The notes under the pieces are model-generated. The model was not told the DNA's origin and did no database searches. It was given only the letters and a program-made list of their open reading frames with translations. From an uncultured Muribaculaceae bacterium (GTDB taxonomy: Bacteria; Bacteroidota; Bacteroidia; Bacteroidales; Muribaculaceae), in contig CAJUIW010000005.1 of the NCBI GenBank assembly GCA_910586895.1, forward strand, positions 62,001 through 126,000: a stretch of 64,000 nucleotides of DNA, written 5' to 3'. Below are positions 1-9,096 of the stretch, in pieces; positions within the stretch are counted from its first letter, which is position 1, and each line of letters opens with the position of its first letter. The position numbers were made by a program, and so were the translations under genes.

Positions 1-43
1 ATAAGTTAACTTATTTTGATTTTCGTAAGTGAAATTAATAGCG

Positions 44-51
44 TATCTTTG
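44..51 (+). promoter_or_regulatory. -7 promoter box of the PBP1A gene
   Basis: TATCTTTG matches the Bacteroidota -7 consensus TAnnTTTG and lies 24 nt before the first ATG of the PBP gene. A TTG at 16-18 is a possible -33 element, but the 25-nt spacing is longer than usual. Confidence 0.55.
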
Positions 52-75
52 CATATTAATACTCGCATGTAAAAT

Positions 76-2493
76 ATGCTACCCAACTTACTGAAAATGC
101 CAAATAAGAACACAGATAAAAAAGCCCGCAACCGCAACATCATAGCCCTGTTGTGGTGCGGGTTTGCTACATTGATGGTGCTTATTGTACTTTTCTTCAT
201 CTTAGTGTACAATGGCGTAATAGGCTACATGCCCCCGGTAGAGGAGCTGAAGAATCCGCGCGACCGTTTCGCCTCCATACTCTATTCAGCGGATGGCAAA
301 GAGATAGGCCGATATTTCAAAAACACCGGCAACCGTATCTATGCCGAGTATGACGAGATATCACCCTACGTAGTGGATGCGCTGATATCCACCGAGGATG
401 CCCGCTTCGAAGAGCATTCAGGCATTGACTTCCGCGCTCTGATGCGTGTGGCGTTCAAGACTCTTCTGATGGGGCGCAAAAGTGCCGGCGGCGGTTCTAC
501 CATCACCCAGCAGCTGGCCAAACAGCTCTACTCCCCCGAGAGCGACGGCATGATGACCCGAGCCATGCAGAAGCCTATTGAATGGATGATAGCTGTCAAG
601 CTCGAGCGATTCTACTCCAAGGATGAGATAGTGAAGATGTATCTCAACCAGTTTGACTTCCTGTACAATGCCGTAGGTATCAAATCGGCGGCACACGTAT
701 ATTTCGGAAAGACTCCCGACAAGCTGAATATTCAGGAAGCGGCCATGCTTGTAGGCATGGTGAAGAATCCATCCATATACAATCCGATACGTCAGCCCGA
801 GCGCACAATGGAACGCCGCAACGTCGTTTTTGACCAGATGGTGAAAGCCGGGCGACTGACACAGGAGGAAGCCGACTCACTCAAGGAGCTGCCTCTCGGC
901 ATTGACTTCCACCGTGTGCATCATAACGACGGCATAGCCCCCTATCTGCGTGAGGAGATACGCCACATGATGCGCGCCAAGAAGCCGGAGAGAGCCAACT
1001 ACCGCGGATGGGAAACACAGCGGTTCATAACTGACTCAATCATGTGGGAGCACAATCCGCTGTTCGGATGGATTGAAAAGAATCCCAAGCCTGACGGCTC
1101 GAAATATGATATTTACAACGATGGACTCCGCATATACACAACCATTGACTCACGCATGCAGCAGTATGCCGAGGAAGCGGTGAGCGAGCACGTGGGTGGA
1201 TATCTTCAGCCGGCATTCTTCCGTGAGAAGCGTGGCACTAAAGGCGCACCATACTCCACAAACCGTACGGAAATATCTGAGATACGCGTAAACCACCTTA
1301 TCAAGAACGCCATCAAACAGACTGACCGCTATCGGACTATGAAAAAAGCCGGGTGCTCCAAAGCTGAGATTGACAAGGCTTTCAACACCCCGCGTGAGAT
1401 GAAGGTATTCAGCTATGCCGGACCGGTCGACACAGTCATGACTCCAAGAGATTCAATGCTTTACCAGAAGCACTTCCTCCGCACCGGATTCATGGCAATG
1501 GACCCTGTAACAGGATATGTAAAAGCCTACGTCGGAGGCCCCGACTTCTCATATTTCCAGTATGACATGGTATCGACAGGCCGCCGTCAGATAGGTTCAA
1601 CTGTAAAACCATTCCTCTACACCTACGCTATGGAGGAAGGGTTCACCCCATGCGACCGCTTGTCCAATACCCAACCTGTCATAGTTGACCCGATAAGCGG
1701 GAATAAATGGATGCCACGAAATTCCGGCCGCGCATGCATAGGACAGATGGTTGACCTGCGTTGGGCGCTCACTAACTCCAACAACTGGATATCGGCCCGA
1801 CTTATATCCCAACTGTCGCCGGCAGCTCTTGTCAGAACAATCCATAACTTCGGAATCACGACAGCTATGGATCCCGTAATGTCACTCTGTCTCGGTCCGA
1901 TGGATATATCCGTACGCGAAATGGTCGGTGCTTACTCGGCTTTTGCCAACCAAGGCATGAGAGTCGATCCGATTCTTGTATCGCATATAGCTGACGGAAG
2001 CGGCAATATCATCGCCGATTTCTCAGCCAAGCACACGGAAGTAATCAGTGAAACCGCATATTACCGCATATTGTCAATGCTGCTCAACGTGGTAAACAGC
2101 GGTACTGGCCGACGCGTCCGCAGCGCTCCCTACAACCTTACAGCTGAAATGGGCGGTAAGACAGGTACCACCAACTATAATGCCGATGGATGGTTCATGG
2201 GCTTCACTCCTCAGCTTGTAGCCGGTGCATGGGTTGGCGGTGAGGAACGCTTCATTCACTTCAACGGCATGACTTACGGACAAGGTTCTGCAATGGCGCT
2301 GCCTATCTATGCCCGATTCATGAAAAAAGTATTTGCAGACAGGAATCTGCCATACTCACAGGCTGCCAAATTTGAATTTCCGTCAGAGATTAACTTATGC
2401 GAGGATGAACTGGCTCAATATGGTTCAGGTGATGTACAGGCCGAGTCAAGCGGTGAGGCCGAAGAGGCATCCATGGATGATGTTTTTGATTGA
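76..2493 (+). CDS. Class A penicillin-binding protein (PBP1A-type, bifunctional)
   Basis: Peptidoglycan synthase that polymerises lipid II (glycosyltransferase, GT51) and cross-links stem peptides (transpeptidase) in the periplasm, anchored by one N-terminal membrane helix (about residues 22-48). GT51 motifs are EDARFEEH (107-114) and GGSTITQQLAK (139-149). The transpeptidase domain has all three active-site motifs: STVK with the nucleophile Ser508, SNN (568-570) and KTGT (695-698). The 805-aa length is normal for the family. The tail after about residue 770 is acidic and low-complexity. A second ATG seven codons downstream, at 97, is an equally possible start because both follow A-rich sequence. 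It is followed by dnaN after 76 nt with no clear terminator. Confidence 0.95.
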   Translation: MLPNLLKMPNKNTDKKARNRNIIALLWCGFATLMVLIVLFFILVYNGVIGYMPPVEELKNPRDRFASILYSADGKEIGRYFKNTGNRIYAEYDEISPYVVDALISTEDARFEEHSGIDFRALMRVAFKTLLMGRKSAGGGSTITQQLAKQLYSPESDGMMTRAMQKPIEWMIAVKLERFYSKDEIVKMYLNQFDFLYNAVGIKSAAHVYFGKTPDKLNIQEAAMLVGMVKNPSIYNPIRQPERTMERRNVVFDQMVKAGRLTQEEADSLKELPLGIDFHRVHHNDGIAPYLREEIRHMMRAKKPERANYRGWETQRFITDSIMWEHNPLFGWIEKNPKPDGSKYDIYNDGLRIYTTIDSRMQQYAEEAVSEHVGGYLQPAFFREKRGTKGAPYSTNRTEISEIRVNHLIKNAIKQTDRYRTMKKAGCSKAEIDKAFNTPREMKVFSYAGPVDTVMTPRDSMLYQKHFLRTGFMAMDPVTGYVKAYVGGPDFSYFQYDMVSTGRRQIGSTVKPFLYTYAMEEGFTPCDRLSNTQPVIVDPISGNKWMPRNSGRACIGQMVDLRWALTNSNNWISARLISQLSPAALVRTIHNFGITTAMDPVMSLCLGPMDISVREMVGAYSAFANQGMRVDPILVSHIADGSGNIIADFSAKHTEVISETAYYRILSMLLNVVNSGTGRRVRSAPYNLTAEMGGKTGTTNYNADGWFMGFTPQLVAGAWVGGEERFIHFNGMTYGQGSAMALPIYARFMKKVFADRNLPYSQAAKFEFPSEINLCEDELAQYGSGDVQAESSGEAEEASMDDVFD

Positions 2494-2569
2494 TACCCTT
2501 CACCCTGCTACGTACACTGACAGCCATAACCCATCAGATAATAAATAAAATAAATATACTTGTAATCCC

Positions 2570-3697
2570 ATGAAATTTAATGTTTCCAGTCAGGCGCTTT
2601 ACGGCATCACTTCATCAGTGAGCAAAATTATAAGTGCCAAGAACCCGATTCAGATTCTTAATAACTTCTTGTTCACGCTTGACGGCAACGAACTTATTGT
2701 TAAAGCTGCCGACATGGAAAACTCTCTTGTTGGCCGCATAGAAGTCACCGAAGTGGATGGAGAAGGATCATTCTGCCTTGATGCCCGCCGCATAGTGGAA
2801 TTGCTGAAGCTTATGCCCGACCAGGGACTTCAGATAGAAGTGGCCGAGAATCTGGATGTGACCATCAAATACAACAACGGCTGCTACCACACCATGGCTG
2901 TCAGCGGCATGGAGTATCCCACTGCTGACCAGAACCCCGATAAAGCTACACAGACCATACAGTTCACAGCTCCCGGCGAAGTAGTGATGAAGGGAATTGA
3001 AAATACGTTGTTTGCCGTCAGCAACGAGGAACTGCGCCCTCAGCTTACAGGCATACTATGGGACATCAAGCCTGATTGTATAATATTCGTATCGACTGAC
3101 ACCCGCAAGCTGGTACGCTATACAAACTCCACCGTTGCACCTCAACAGCAATGCTCGTTCATTCTTCCCCTAAAGGGCGCATCAGTACTTAAGAATGTAT
3201 TTGCAAAAGAGGAGACAATCCGCGTGACGGTAAGCGAAGTGAATGTAGTGTTCGAATCAGCCACATTCACATTTGACTGCCGGCTTATCAAAGGTGTGTT
3301 CCCTGACTACAACCGTGTGATTCCGGCCAACAACCCCTACATACTTACCGTTGACCGTCAGCTTCTGCTCAACGCCGTGCGCCGTGTGGCTGTATTCGGA
3401 GATGAAGGACTCAACCTCATCAAATTTAAGTTTGCCGGTGGATCACTCACACTTCAGGCATGCGATCAAGGCTACGGCACATCAGGTTGGGAATCAGTAC
3501 CATGCGACTATAATGGAGCCGACATGATGATGGGATTCGCAAGCCTTTATATGCTTGAGATTCTATCTACCTTCTCAGCATCTGAAATAGTGATGAAGCT
3601 TGCCGACCCGAGCCGTCCCGCAATCTGCCTACCGGTAGATGACAGCACCGACACCGAACTGCTGATGCTTCTTATGCCAATGACAATCGTTGAATAA
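2570..3697 (+). CDS. dnaN: DNA polymerase III subunit beta (sliding clamp)
   Basis: Processivity clamp that encircles DNA and tethers polymerase III. The 375-aa length and three-domain organisation fit the family. Recognisable blocks are the N-terminal VSKIISAKNPIQILNNF, the central GVFPDYNRVIP, and a C-terminal segment ending in LLMLLMPM, which corresponds to the family's MPMR-type end. The gene sits between a PBP and a DnaQ-like exonuclease rather than next to dnaA. Its stop lies 7 nt before the ATG of the exonuclease gene, so the two are probably co-transcribed, pairing a clamp with a proofreading-type nuclease. Confidence 0.96.
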   Translation: MKFNVSSQALYGITSSVSKIISAKNPIQILNNFLFTLDGNELIVKAADMENSLVGRIEVTEVDGEGSFCLDARRIVELLKLMPDQGLQIEVAENLDVTIKYNNGCYHTMAVSGMEYPTADQNPDKATQTIQFTAPGEVVMKGIENTLFAVSNEELRPQLTGILWDIKPDCIIFVSTDTRKLVRYTNSTVAPQQQCSFILPLKGASVLKNVFAKEETIRVTVSEVNVVFESATFTFDCRLIKGVFPDYNRVIPANNPYILTVDRQLLLNAVRRVAVFGDEGLNLIKFKFAGGSLTLQACDQGYGTSGWESVPCDYNGADMMMGFASLYMLEILSTFSASEIVMKLADPSRPAICLPVDDSTDTELLMLLMPMTIVE

Positions 3698-3704
3698 CAA
3701 AGAA

Positions 3705-4484
3705 ATGAATCTTACACTTGAACGCCCTATAATATTCTTTGACCTCGAAACAACCGGTACAAACGTTACAAACGACCGTATTGTGGAGATTTCCTTAATC
3801 AAGGTAACTCCCGAAGGAGAAGAAACCGAACGTACCCGCCGTATAAATCCCGGAATACCTATTCCTGCTGAAGCTACGGCTATACACCATATCACGGACG
3901 ATGATGTGCGTGACGAACCCCGCTTTGAACAAGTGGCACGCAGTCTGGCAGCCATATTTCATGGATGCGATATAGCAGGCTTCAACTCCAACCGGTTTGA
4001 TATTCCCATGCTTAAGCAGGAGTTTGACCGCGCCGGAGTTGAGCTTGACCTGACAGGTGTACGGTTCATTGACGTACAGACAATATTCCACAAGCGCGAG
4101 CCGCGCAACCTCACTGCAGCTTACCGCTTCTATTGCGGCAAAGATCTGGAACAGGCCCACTCGGCCAATGCCGACACACGTGCCACCTACGAAGTGCTGA
4201 AAGCTCAATTGGAAAAGTATTCCGATCTGCCCCGCGATATGAAGGCGCTGTCGGAGTACACCTCCTATAACCGCAATGTCGATCTGATGGGACGACTGGT
4301 TTATGACGATGCCGGTCGTGAGCTTATCAATTTCGGCAAGCACCGCGGCCGTCCGGCTGCCGATGTGCTCCGCACTGAGCCTGGATATTTCGGCTGGATA
4401 ATGCAGGGCGATTTTACTGACGACACCAAAAGTGCATTCCAGCGTATCTATAACCGCGTAAAAGGCCCGAAAACCACATGCTGA
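3705..4484 (+). CDS. DnaQ-like 3'-5' exonuclease
   Basis: DEDD-superfamily exonuclease related to the polymerase III epsilon subunit. Exo I is FFDLETTG (acidic pair Asp13/Glu15), Exo II is FNSNRFDIPML, and Exo III is HSANADTRAT, so all metal-binding acidic residues are present. The C-terminal ~90 residues contain a GKHRGRPAADVL segment resembling the DUF3820-like tail of Bacteroidota exonucleases. A TTG five codons upstream (3690) would overlap dnaN; the ATG at 3705 lies 7 nt past the dnaN stop and is preferred. The gene overlaps coaBC by 7 nt. Whether it is the replicative proofreader or an accessory exonuclease cannot be decided here. Confidence 0.9.
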   Translation: MNLTLERPIIFFDLETTGTNVTNDRIVEISLIKVTPEGEETERTRRINPGIPIPAEATAIHHITDDDVRDEPRFEQVARSLAAIFHGCDIAGFNSNRFDIPMLKQEFDRAGVELDLTGVRFIDVQTIFHKREPRNLTAAYRFYCGKDLEQAHSANADTRATYEVLKAQLEKYSDLPRDMKALSEYTSYNRNVDLMGRLVYDDAGRELINFGKHRGRPAADVLRTEPGYFGWIMQGDFTDDTKSAFQRIYNRVKGPKTTC

Positions 4485-5683
4485 AAAATAAGCATATAGT
4501 ACTTGGTATATCCGGGGGTATAGCTGCCTATAAATCCGCCACGCTCGTACGCCTGCTTGTCAAGCGTGGTGCGGAGGTACAGGTGGTGATGACACCTTCC
4601 GGACGTGAATTCATCACTCCGGTGACGCTTTCGGCTCTGACCGGCAAGCCTGTCATAACCGAGTTTTTCACAGCCAATACCGGCCAATGGAACAGCCACG
4701 TCGATCTTGGCCTCTGGGCCGATGCTATGGTAATAGCTCCTGCTACCGCCTGCACAATTGCCAAAATGGCCACAGGTGTGGCCGACAATATGCTTGTCAC
4801 TACCTACCTGTCGGCAAAAGCTCCGGTATTCGTAGCTCCGGCCATGGACCTCGACATGATAGCTCACCCCTCAACAGTGCGCAATCTGCGTACACTGCGT
4901 TCTTACGGCAATCATATCATCAAACCTGCCGAAGGTGAGCTTGCCAGCCACCTCATAGGTAAAGGGCGTATGGAGGAGCCTGAGGAGATAGTACGCGTTC
5001 TGGAACGCTTCTTCAGCTCAGCCTCCGACCTTAAAGGCAAGAAAGTGATGATCACAGCCGGCCCTACGTATGAACGAATTGACCCGGTAAGATTCATAGG
5101 CAACTTCTCAAGTGGCAAGATGGGCTATGCATTAGCCGATGAAGCAGCTGCCCGCGGTGCCGAGGTAACACTTGTAAGCGGCCCCGTAAGCATCACCCCA
5201 TCCCAGCCGGGCGTCAAGGTGCTCAACGTAGAGTCAGCCCGGGAAATGCATGACACATGTCAGAATCTGTTCCCTGATACAGACATAGCCATAATGTGTG
5301 CGGCGGTAGCCGACTACGCCCCTGCACAAGTGGCAACACACAAGATTAAAAGGGAGAATCAGGAGGTTCCGGTTATAGAACTCGTCAAGAATCCTGACAT
5401 AGCCGCATCACTTGGCAAAATCAAACGTCACGGCCAGATGCTTGTAGGCTTTGCCCTTGAAACTGACAATGAACAGGCCAATGCCGAGGATAAGATCAGA
5501 CGCAAGAATCTTGATATGATTGTGCTCAACTCACTGCGCAATCCTGGGACATGCTTCGGTACGGACCGGAACAAGGTGTCGATAATCACATTGGACGGAG
5601 CCTGCACGGAATACCCTGACAAAAGCAAAACGGAGGTGGCGCATGATATCATTGACGCCATAGTTTCCCGGATAAACAAATGA
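4478..5683 (+). CDS. coaBC: Bifunctional phosphopantothenoylcysteine decarboxylase / phosphopantothenate-cysteine ligase
   Basis: Carries out two consecutive steps of coenzyme A synthesis: ligation of 4'-phosphopantothenate to cysteine, then decarboxylation to 4'-phosphopantetheine. The N-terminal flavin domain (about 1-180) has GISGGIAAYK, the active-site His in NSHVDLG, and APAMDLDM. The C-terminal ligase domain (about 185-400) has TAGPTYERIDPVRFI and the AAVADYAP block. Relative to E. coli Dfp, the PAMN motif reads PAMD and the clamp LACG.. reads LASHLIGKGRM, so the classical Asn and Cys are replaced. Other Bacteroidota may share this variant. Overlaps both neighbours (7 nt and 4 nt), indicating translational coupling. 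Confidence 0.94.
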   Translation: MLKNKHIVLGISGGIAAYKSATLVRLLVKRGAEVQVVMTPSGREFITPVTLSALTGKPVITEFFTANTGQWNSHVDLGLWADAMVIAPATACTIAKMATGVADNMLVTTYLSAKAPVFVAPAMDLDMIAHPSTVRNLRTLRSYGNHIIKPAEGELASHLIGKGRMEEPEEIVRVLERFFSSASDLKGKKVMITAGPTYERIDPVRFIGNFSSGKMGYALADEAAARGAEVTLVSGPVSITPSQPGVKVLNVESAREMHDTCQNLFPDTDIAIMCAAVADYAPAQVATHKIKRENQEVPVIELVKNPDIAASLGKIKRHGQMLVGFALETDNEQANAEDKIRRKNLDMIVLNSLRNPGTCFGTDRNKVSIITLDGACTEYPDKSKTEVAHDIIDAIVSRINK

Positions 5684-6597
5684 AGCTCAAGGCGTTCATA
5701 TTATCATGGATGCTTGCATGTGTAATTCTATCCGCGCAAGCTCAGGAGCTCAACTGTACAGTGGAAGTCAACACTGATCAGATAGAGGGCACCGGTCGTG
5801 AAGTGTTTGAGACGCTTCGTGACGCCATGGCCGACTATATGAACAATACCCGCTTCACAGGCACGCAGTTCTCTCCCAATGAAAAGATTGAATGCCGTAT
5901 ATTCCTTACAGTAGGTGAATACACTGAGGGCGGAAGCATCAAAGGCGACCTCCAGATACAGTCATTGCGCCCCGTCTACAACAGTTCCTATACATCGACT
6001 CTTATCAACTTTAAGGACAATAAGATAGAATTCACATATCAGCAAGGAGAGCCACTGGTATTCTCCGAGAATAATATGGAGAGCAATCTTACCGCTATCC
6101 TCAACTTCTATGCTTATCTGATTCTTGCTGTTGACTTCGACTCCTTCTCACCGCGTGGAGGCGACCAATGCTACGAACGTTTGGCCACGATAGTACAGCT
6201 GGCGCAGTCGTCAGGCGAAACCGGATGGAAAGCTTTCGAGGACAATAAGAACCGCGCAGCGGTATTGAGTGCATATACAGATCCGGCCACATCGGCAATG
6301 CGCGACCTTCTGTACACATACCATCGGCGCGGACTCGATGAGATGTCAGTAAGCCCCGACAAAGGGCGCGCCAACATTACCAAGGCTTTGCTTGAAAATC
6401 TTGCATCAGTGGCTGAAGCGGCCCCGATGTCAGTAGGACTGTCCATGTTCCGCGATGCCAAACTTGACGAGTTGGTAAATATCTACAGTAAAGGCTCTCA
6501 GGAAGAACGCGACAATGTTTATAAACTGCTCTCCGGCCTGTATCCTACAGAACAGACACGGCTGCAGAATATCAAGAATCCACCGCAACAACGATAG
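5680..6597 (+). CDS. DUF4835 family secreted protein
   Basis: A Bacteroidota protein family of unknown function, recognised from the N-terminal pattern after the signal peptide (LNCTVEVNTDQIEGT), the early TRFTGTQFSPNEKIECR block and its place between coaBC and recN, an arrangement I recall as common in the phylum. Residues 1-21 form a signal peptide ending at AQAQ, so the mature protein is periplasmic or outer-membrane associated. No catalytic motif or membrane helix is apparent. Its ATG overlaps the coaBC stop by 4 nt. The function is unknown; linkage to coaBC and recN does not obviously explain it. Confidence 0.88.
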   Translation: MKLKAFILSWMLACVILSAQAQELNCTVEVNTDQIEGTGREVFETLRDAMADYMNNTRFTGTQFSPNEKIECRIFLTVGEYTEGGSIKGDLQIQSLRPVYNSSYTSTLINFKDNKIEFTYQQGEPLVFSENNMESNLTAILNFYAYLILAVDFDSFSPRGGDQCYERLATIVQLAQSSGETGWKAFEDNKNRAAVLSAYTDPATSAMRDLLYTYHRRGLDEMSVSPDKGRANITKALLENLASVAEAAPMSVGLSMFRDAKLDELVNIYSKGSQEERDNVYKLLSGLYPTEQTRLQNIKNPPQQR

Positions 6598-6606
6598 GAC
6601 AACACC

Positions 6607-8271
6607 ATGCTTCAGGAACTTCACGTAAGCAACTATGCTCTGATTGACCGGATCGATGTAAACTTCTACCCCGGACTCAACATCATTACCGGCGAAACCG
6701 GTGCCGGTAAGTCAATCATGCTCGGCGCACTCTCCCTTATTCTTGGAGCTAGAGCCGATAGCCGCACCGTGCGCCGGACCGAAAAGAAATCGGTGATAGA
6801 GTGCATGTTTGACCCCTCGGATGCCCCTGAGCTATGCGGCATGTTTGACGAGGCTGACATTGATTGGGAACCGGCACAGTGCATACTGCGCCGCGAAATA
6901 TCCCCTTCGGGACGTTCGCGTGCTTTCATCAATGATACTCCGGTATCGCTGTCGTTCCTTCGTGAGGTAGCACTGAAGCTTGTCGATGTACACTCGCAGC
7001 ATCAGAACCAACTGCTCTCCGATGAGAATTTCCAGCGATCAATAATTGACGCTCTGGCCGACAACGGCAGCCGTCTTGAACGCTACGCAGAGTTGTTCAA
7101 CAACTACCGCACAGCATTACGCAAGCTGAAAGTGGCAAAAAGCAAACTGCAGCACACCAACGAGAATGCCGAGCTGATAGAGTATCAACTGGAGCGGTTG
7201 GAAAAATTTGACCTCAAATCCGGAGAGCAGGCTGAGCTTGAACGTGAACGCGACCGTCAGGCTGAACTCACCGACCTGAAATCGAGCTTCGACACCGCAC
7301 TTGACATTCTGTCGACAAATAAGCGCAATATCCTCTCAGGGCTCAACGATGTCATTGACGCATGCGCTGATATTGAGCCGGTGCTTGATGCCAACAGTCG
7401 TATCCGTGAACGCCTTGAACAGGCGCGTATTGAACTGACCGATATAGCCGAAACCTTATCCGATGCTAACGAAAATCTGGCTGCTGACCCGGCAGAACTT
7501 GAATATATCGAACAGCGTCTGGAGCAATTATATGAACTGCAGAAACGTCATAAGGTGGCATCTGAAGAGGAACTTATCCAACTGCGTGACCGCCTTAGAG
7601 CTGACCTCGCGCATCTGGAGGAGGGACCTGCCGCCATTGCCGAACTTGAAACATCAGCCAGAAAAGCACGTGCCGCTGCACGTGCCGCAGCCAAAGAGAT
7701 AACAGAAGCCCGCACAAAGGCTGCCGCTGCATTTGCCAACATGCTGCGTGAACGTGCCGTGCCGTTAGGCATGAAAAACCTCCGGTGTGAAATACGGGTA
7801 GAAAGCACCGATATGACCGCCAGCGGCATGGACCGGATTGAATTTCTCTTTGCATTCAACAAGAATCAGCCACTCATTCCGGTACAGGGAGCCGCCTCCG
7901 GAGGTGAGATATCAAGACTTATGCTCTGCATAAAAGCCATTGTGGCTGACCGGATGAAACTGCCCTCCATCGTGTTTGACGAAGTTGACACCGGAGTATC
8001 CGGCGATGTTGCGGCCCGAATGGGTACGATGATGCAAGACATAGCCCGTAATATTCAGGTAATCGTCATTACCCACCTGCCGCAAGTGGCGGCTAAAGGC
8101 GCACATCACTTCAAAGTGTATAAGGAAGATGATGATACTGCCACGCACACCCGCATATCAGAGCTAAGCACTGAAGCACGTGTCGATGAACTGAGCATGA
8201 TGCTCGGAGGCGACCGCGCGTCCGAAGCCACTCGCATGGCCGCACGCACGCTTCTTGGACTTGAACCATAA
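6607..8271 (+). CDS. recN: DNA repair protein RecN
   Basis: SMC-like ATPase that acts in the cytoplasm on double-strand breaks, promoting end recognition and sister cohesion. The N-terminal Walker A is GETGAGKSIML (about residues 30-40). The middle (about 155-370) is a long Glu/Arg/Ala-rich coiled coil. The C-terminal half has the ABC signature SGGEISRLML, Walker B SIVFDEVDTG and the switch region THLPQVAAK. The 554-aa length is typical. It starts 9 nt after the DUF4835 gene and is followed 20 nt later by rlmB. Confidence 0.96.
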   Translation: MLQELHVSNYALIDRIDVNFYPGLNIITGETGAGKSIMLGALSLILGARADSRTVRRTEKKSVIECMFDPSDAPELCGMFDEADIDWEPAQCILRREISPSGRSRAFINDTPVSLSFLREVALKLVDVHSQHQNQLLSDENFQRSIIDALADNGSRLERYAELFNNYRTALRKLKVAKSKLQHTNENAELIEYQLERLEKFDLKSGEQAELERERDRQAELTDLKSSFDTALDILSTNKRNILSGLNDVIDACADIEPVLDANSRIRERLEQARIELTDIAETLSDANENLAADPAELEYIEQRLEQLYELQKRHKVASEEELIQLRDRLRADLAHLEEGPAAIAELETSARKARAAARAAAKEITEARTKAAAAFANMLRERAVPLGMKNLRCEIRVESTDMTASGMDRIEFLFAFNKNQPLIPVQGAASGGEISRLMLCIKAIVADRMKLPSIVFDEVDTGVSGDVAARMGTMMQDIARNIQVIVITHLPQVAAKGAHHFKVYKEDDDTATHTRISELSTEARVDELSMMLGGDRASEATRMAARTLLGLEP

Positions 8272-8291
8272 CCTATTTTTTAGACAGTATA

Positions 8292-9047
8292 ATGGAACGA
8301 AACGAATTTATTTTCGGCATACGCGCTGTAATGGAAGCGATAGAAGCCGGAAAACAGATAGATAAAATCTTCATCAAGAAGGATCTCTCAGGCGAGCTTG
8401 CCACAGAACTTCTTGAGCTGGTACGCCGCCACCGCATTGTGACCCAACGGGTACCGGTACAGCGCATCGACAAAATAACACGGAAGAATCATCAGGGAGT
8501 GGTGGCTATCCTGTCAGCCATAACATATCACCGTCTGGATCATCTTGTTCCGGCCCTGTATGAAGATGGTGTGCTACCTTTCATCGTGGTGCTTGACGGA
8601 ATCACCGATGTACGTAATTTCGGCGCCATAGCACGCACATGTGAATGCGCCGGAGTTGACGCCATTGTCATTCCCGAACATGGAAGCGTAAGCGTACAGG
8701 CCGATGCCGTGAAGACTTCAGCCGGCGCCCTTCTGCATATGCCCGTATGTCGCGAGCGCAACACCGTGTCGGCCGTGCGTCTGCTTAAGGATAGCGGCTA
8801 TAAAGTTGTAGCTGTCACCGAAAAAGCTGATATCAATTACACCCTGACTGACTATACATGCCCCGTGGCGTTGGTTATGGGTTCGGAGGATACCGGCATA
8901 TCTGATGAAGTAATCAAGCTTTGTGATACCTTTGTGTCAATACCTATGTTCGGCCATATCGGCTCACTGAATGTGTCAGTAGCGGCTGGTGTACTGATGT
9001 ACGAGGTAGTTCGCCAGCGTCTTCAGGCCAACCTCGAGATAATCTGA
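8292..9047 (+). CDS. rlmB: 23S rRNA (guanosine-2'-O-)-methyltransferase RlmB / TrmH family
   Basis: SPOUT-class methyltransferase expected to 2'-O-methylate a guanosine in 23S rRNA (G2251 in E. coli) using S-adenosylmethionine. Residues 1-75 form the substrate-binding domain, starting NEFIFGIRAVMEAIEAGK. The knotted SPOUT domain carries the three signature motifs: DGITDVRNFGAIART, VMGSEDTGIS and IPMFGHIGSLNVSVA. The 251-aa length matches RlmB. It follows recN by 20 nt. The specific target nucleotide is assigned by family resemblance only. Confidence 0.92.
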   Translation: MERNEFIFGIRAVMEAIEAGKQIDKIFIKKDLSGELATELLELVRRHRIVTQRVPVQRIDKITRKNHQGVVAILSAITYHRLDHLVPALYEDGVLPFIVVLDGITDVRNFGAIARTCECAGVDAIVIPEHGSVSVQADAVKTSAGALLHMPVCRERNTVSAVRLLKDSGYKVVAVTEKADINYTLTDYTCPVALVMGSEDTGISDEVIKLCDTFVSIPMFGHIGSLNVSVAAGVLMYEVVRQRLQANLEII

Positions 9048-9065
9048 AACATTGCACAAGGCCGC

Positions 9066-9093
9066 GGCGTTATCATAAATAAACGATAACGCC
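9066..9093 (+). promoter_or_regulatory. Perfect hairpin ending 3 nt before a start codon
   Basis: GGCGTTATC (9066-9074) pairs perfectly with GATAACGCC (9085-9093) around a 10-nt AT-rich loop. There is no T-run, so it is not a normal intrinsic terminator. It ends 3 nt before the ATG of the channel-like gene and would hold the translation-initiation region in or beside a stem. Confidence 0.6.
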
Positions 9094-9096
9094 ATT

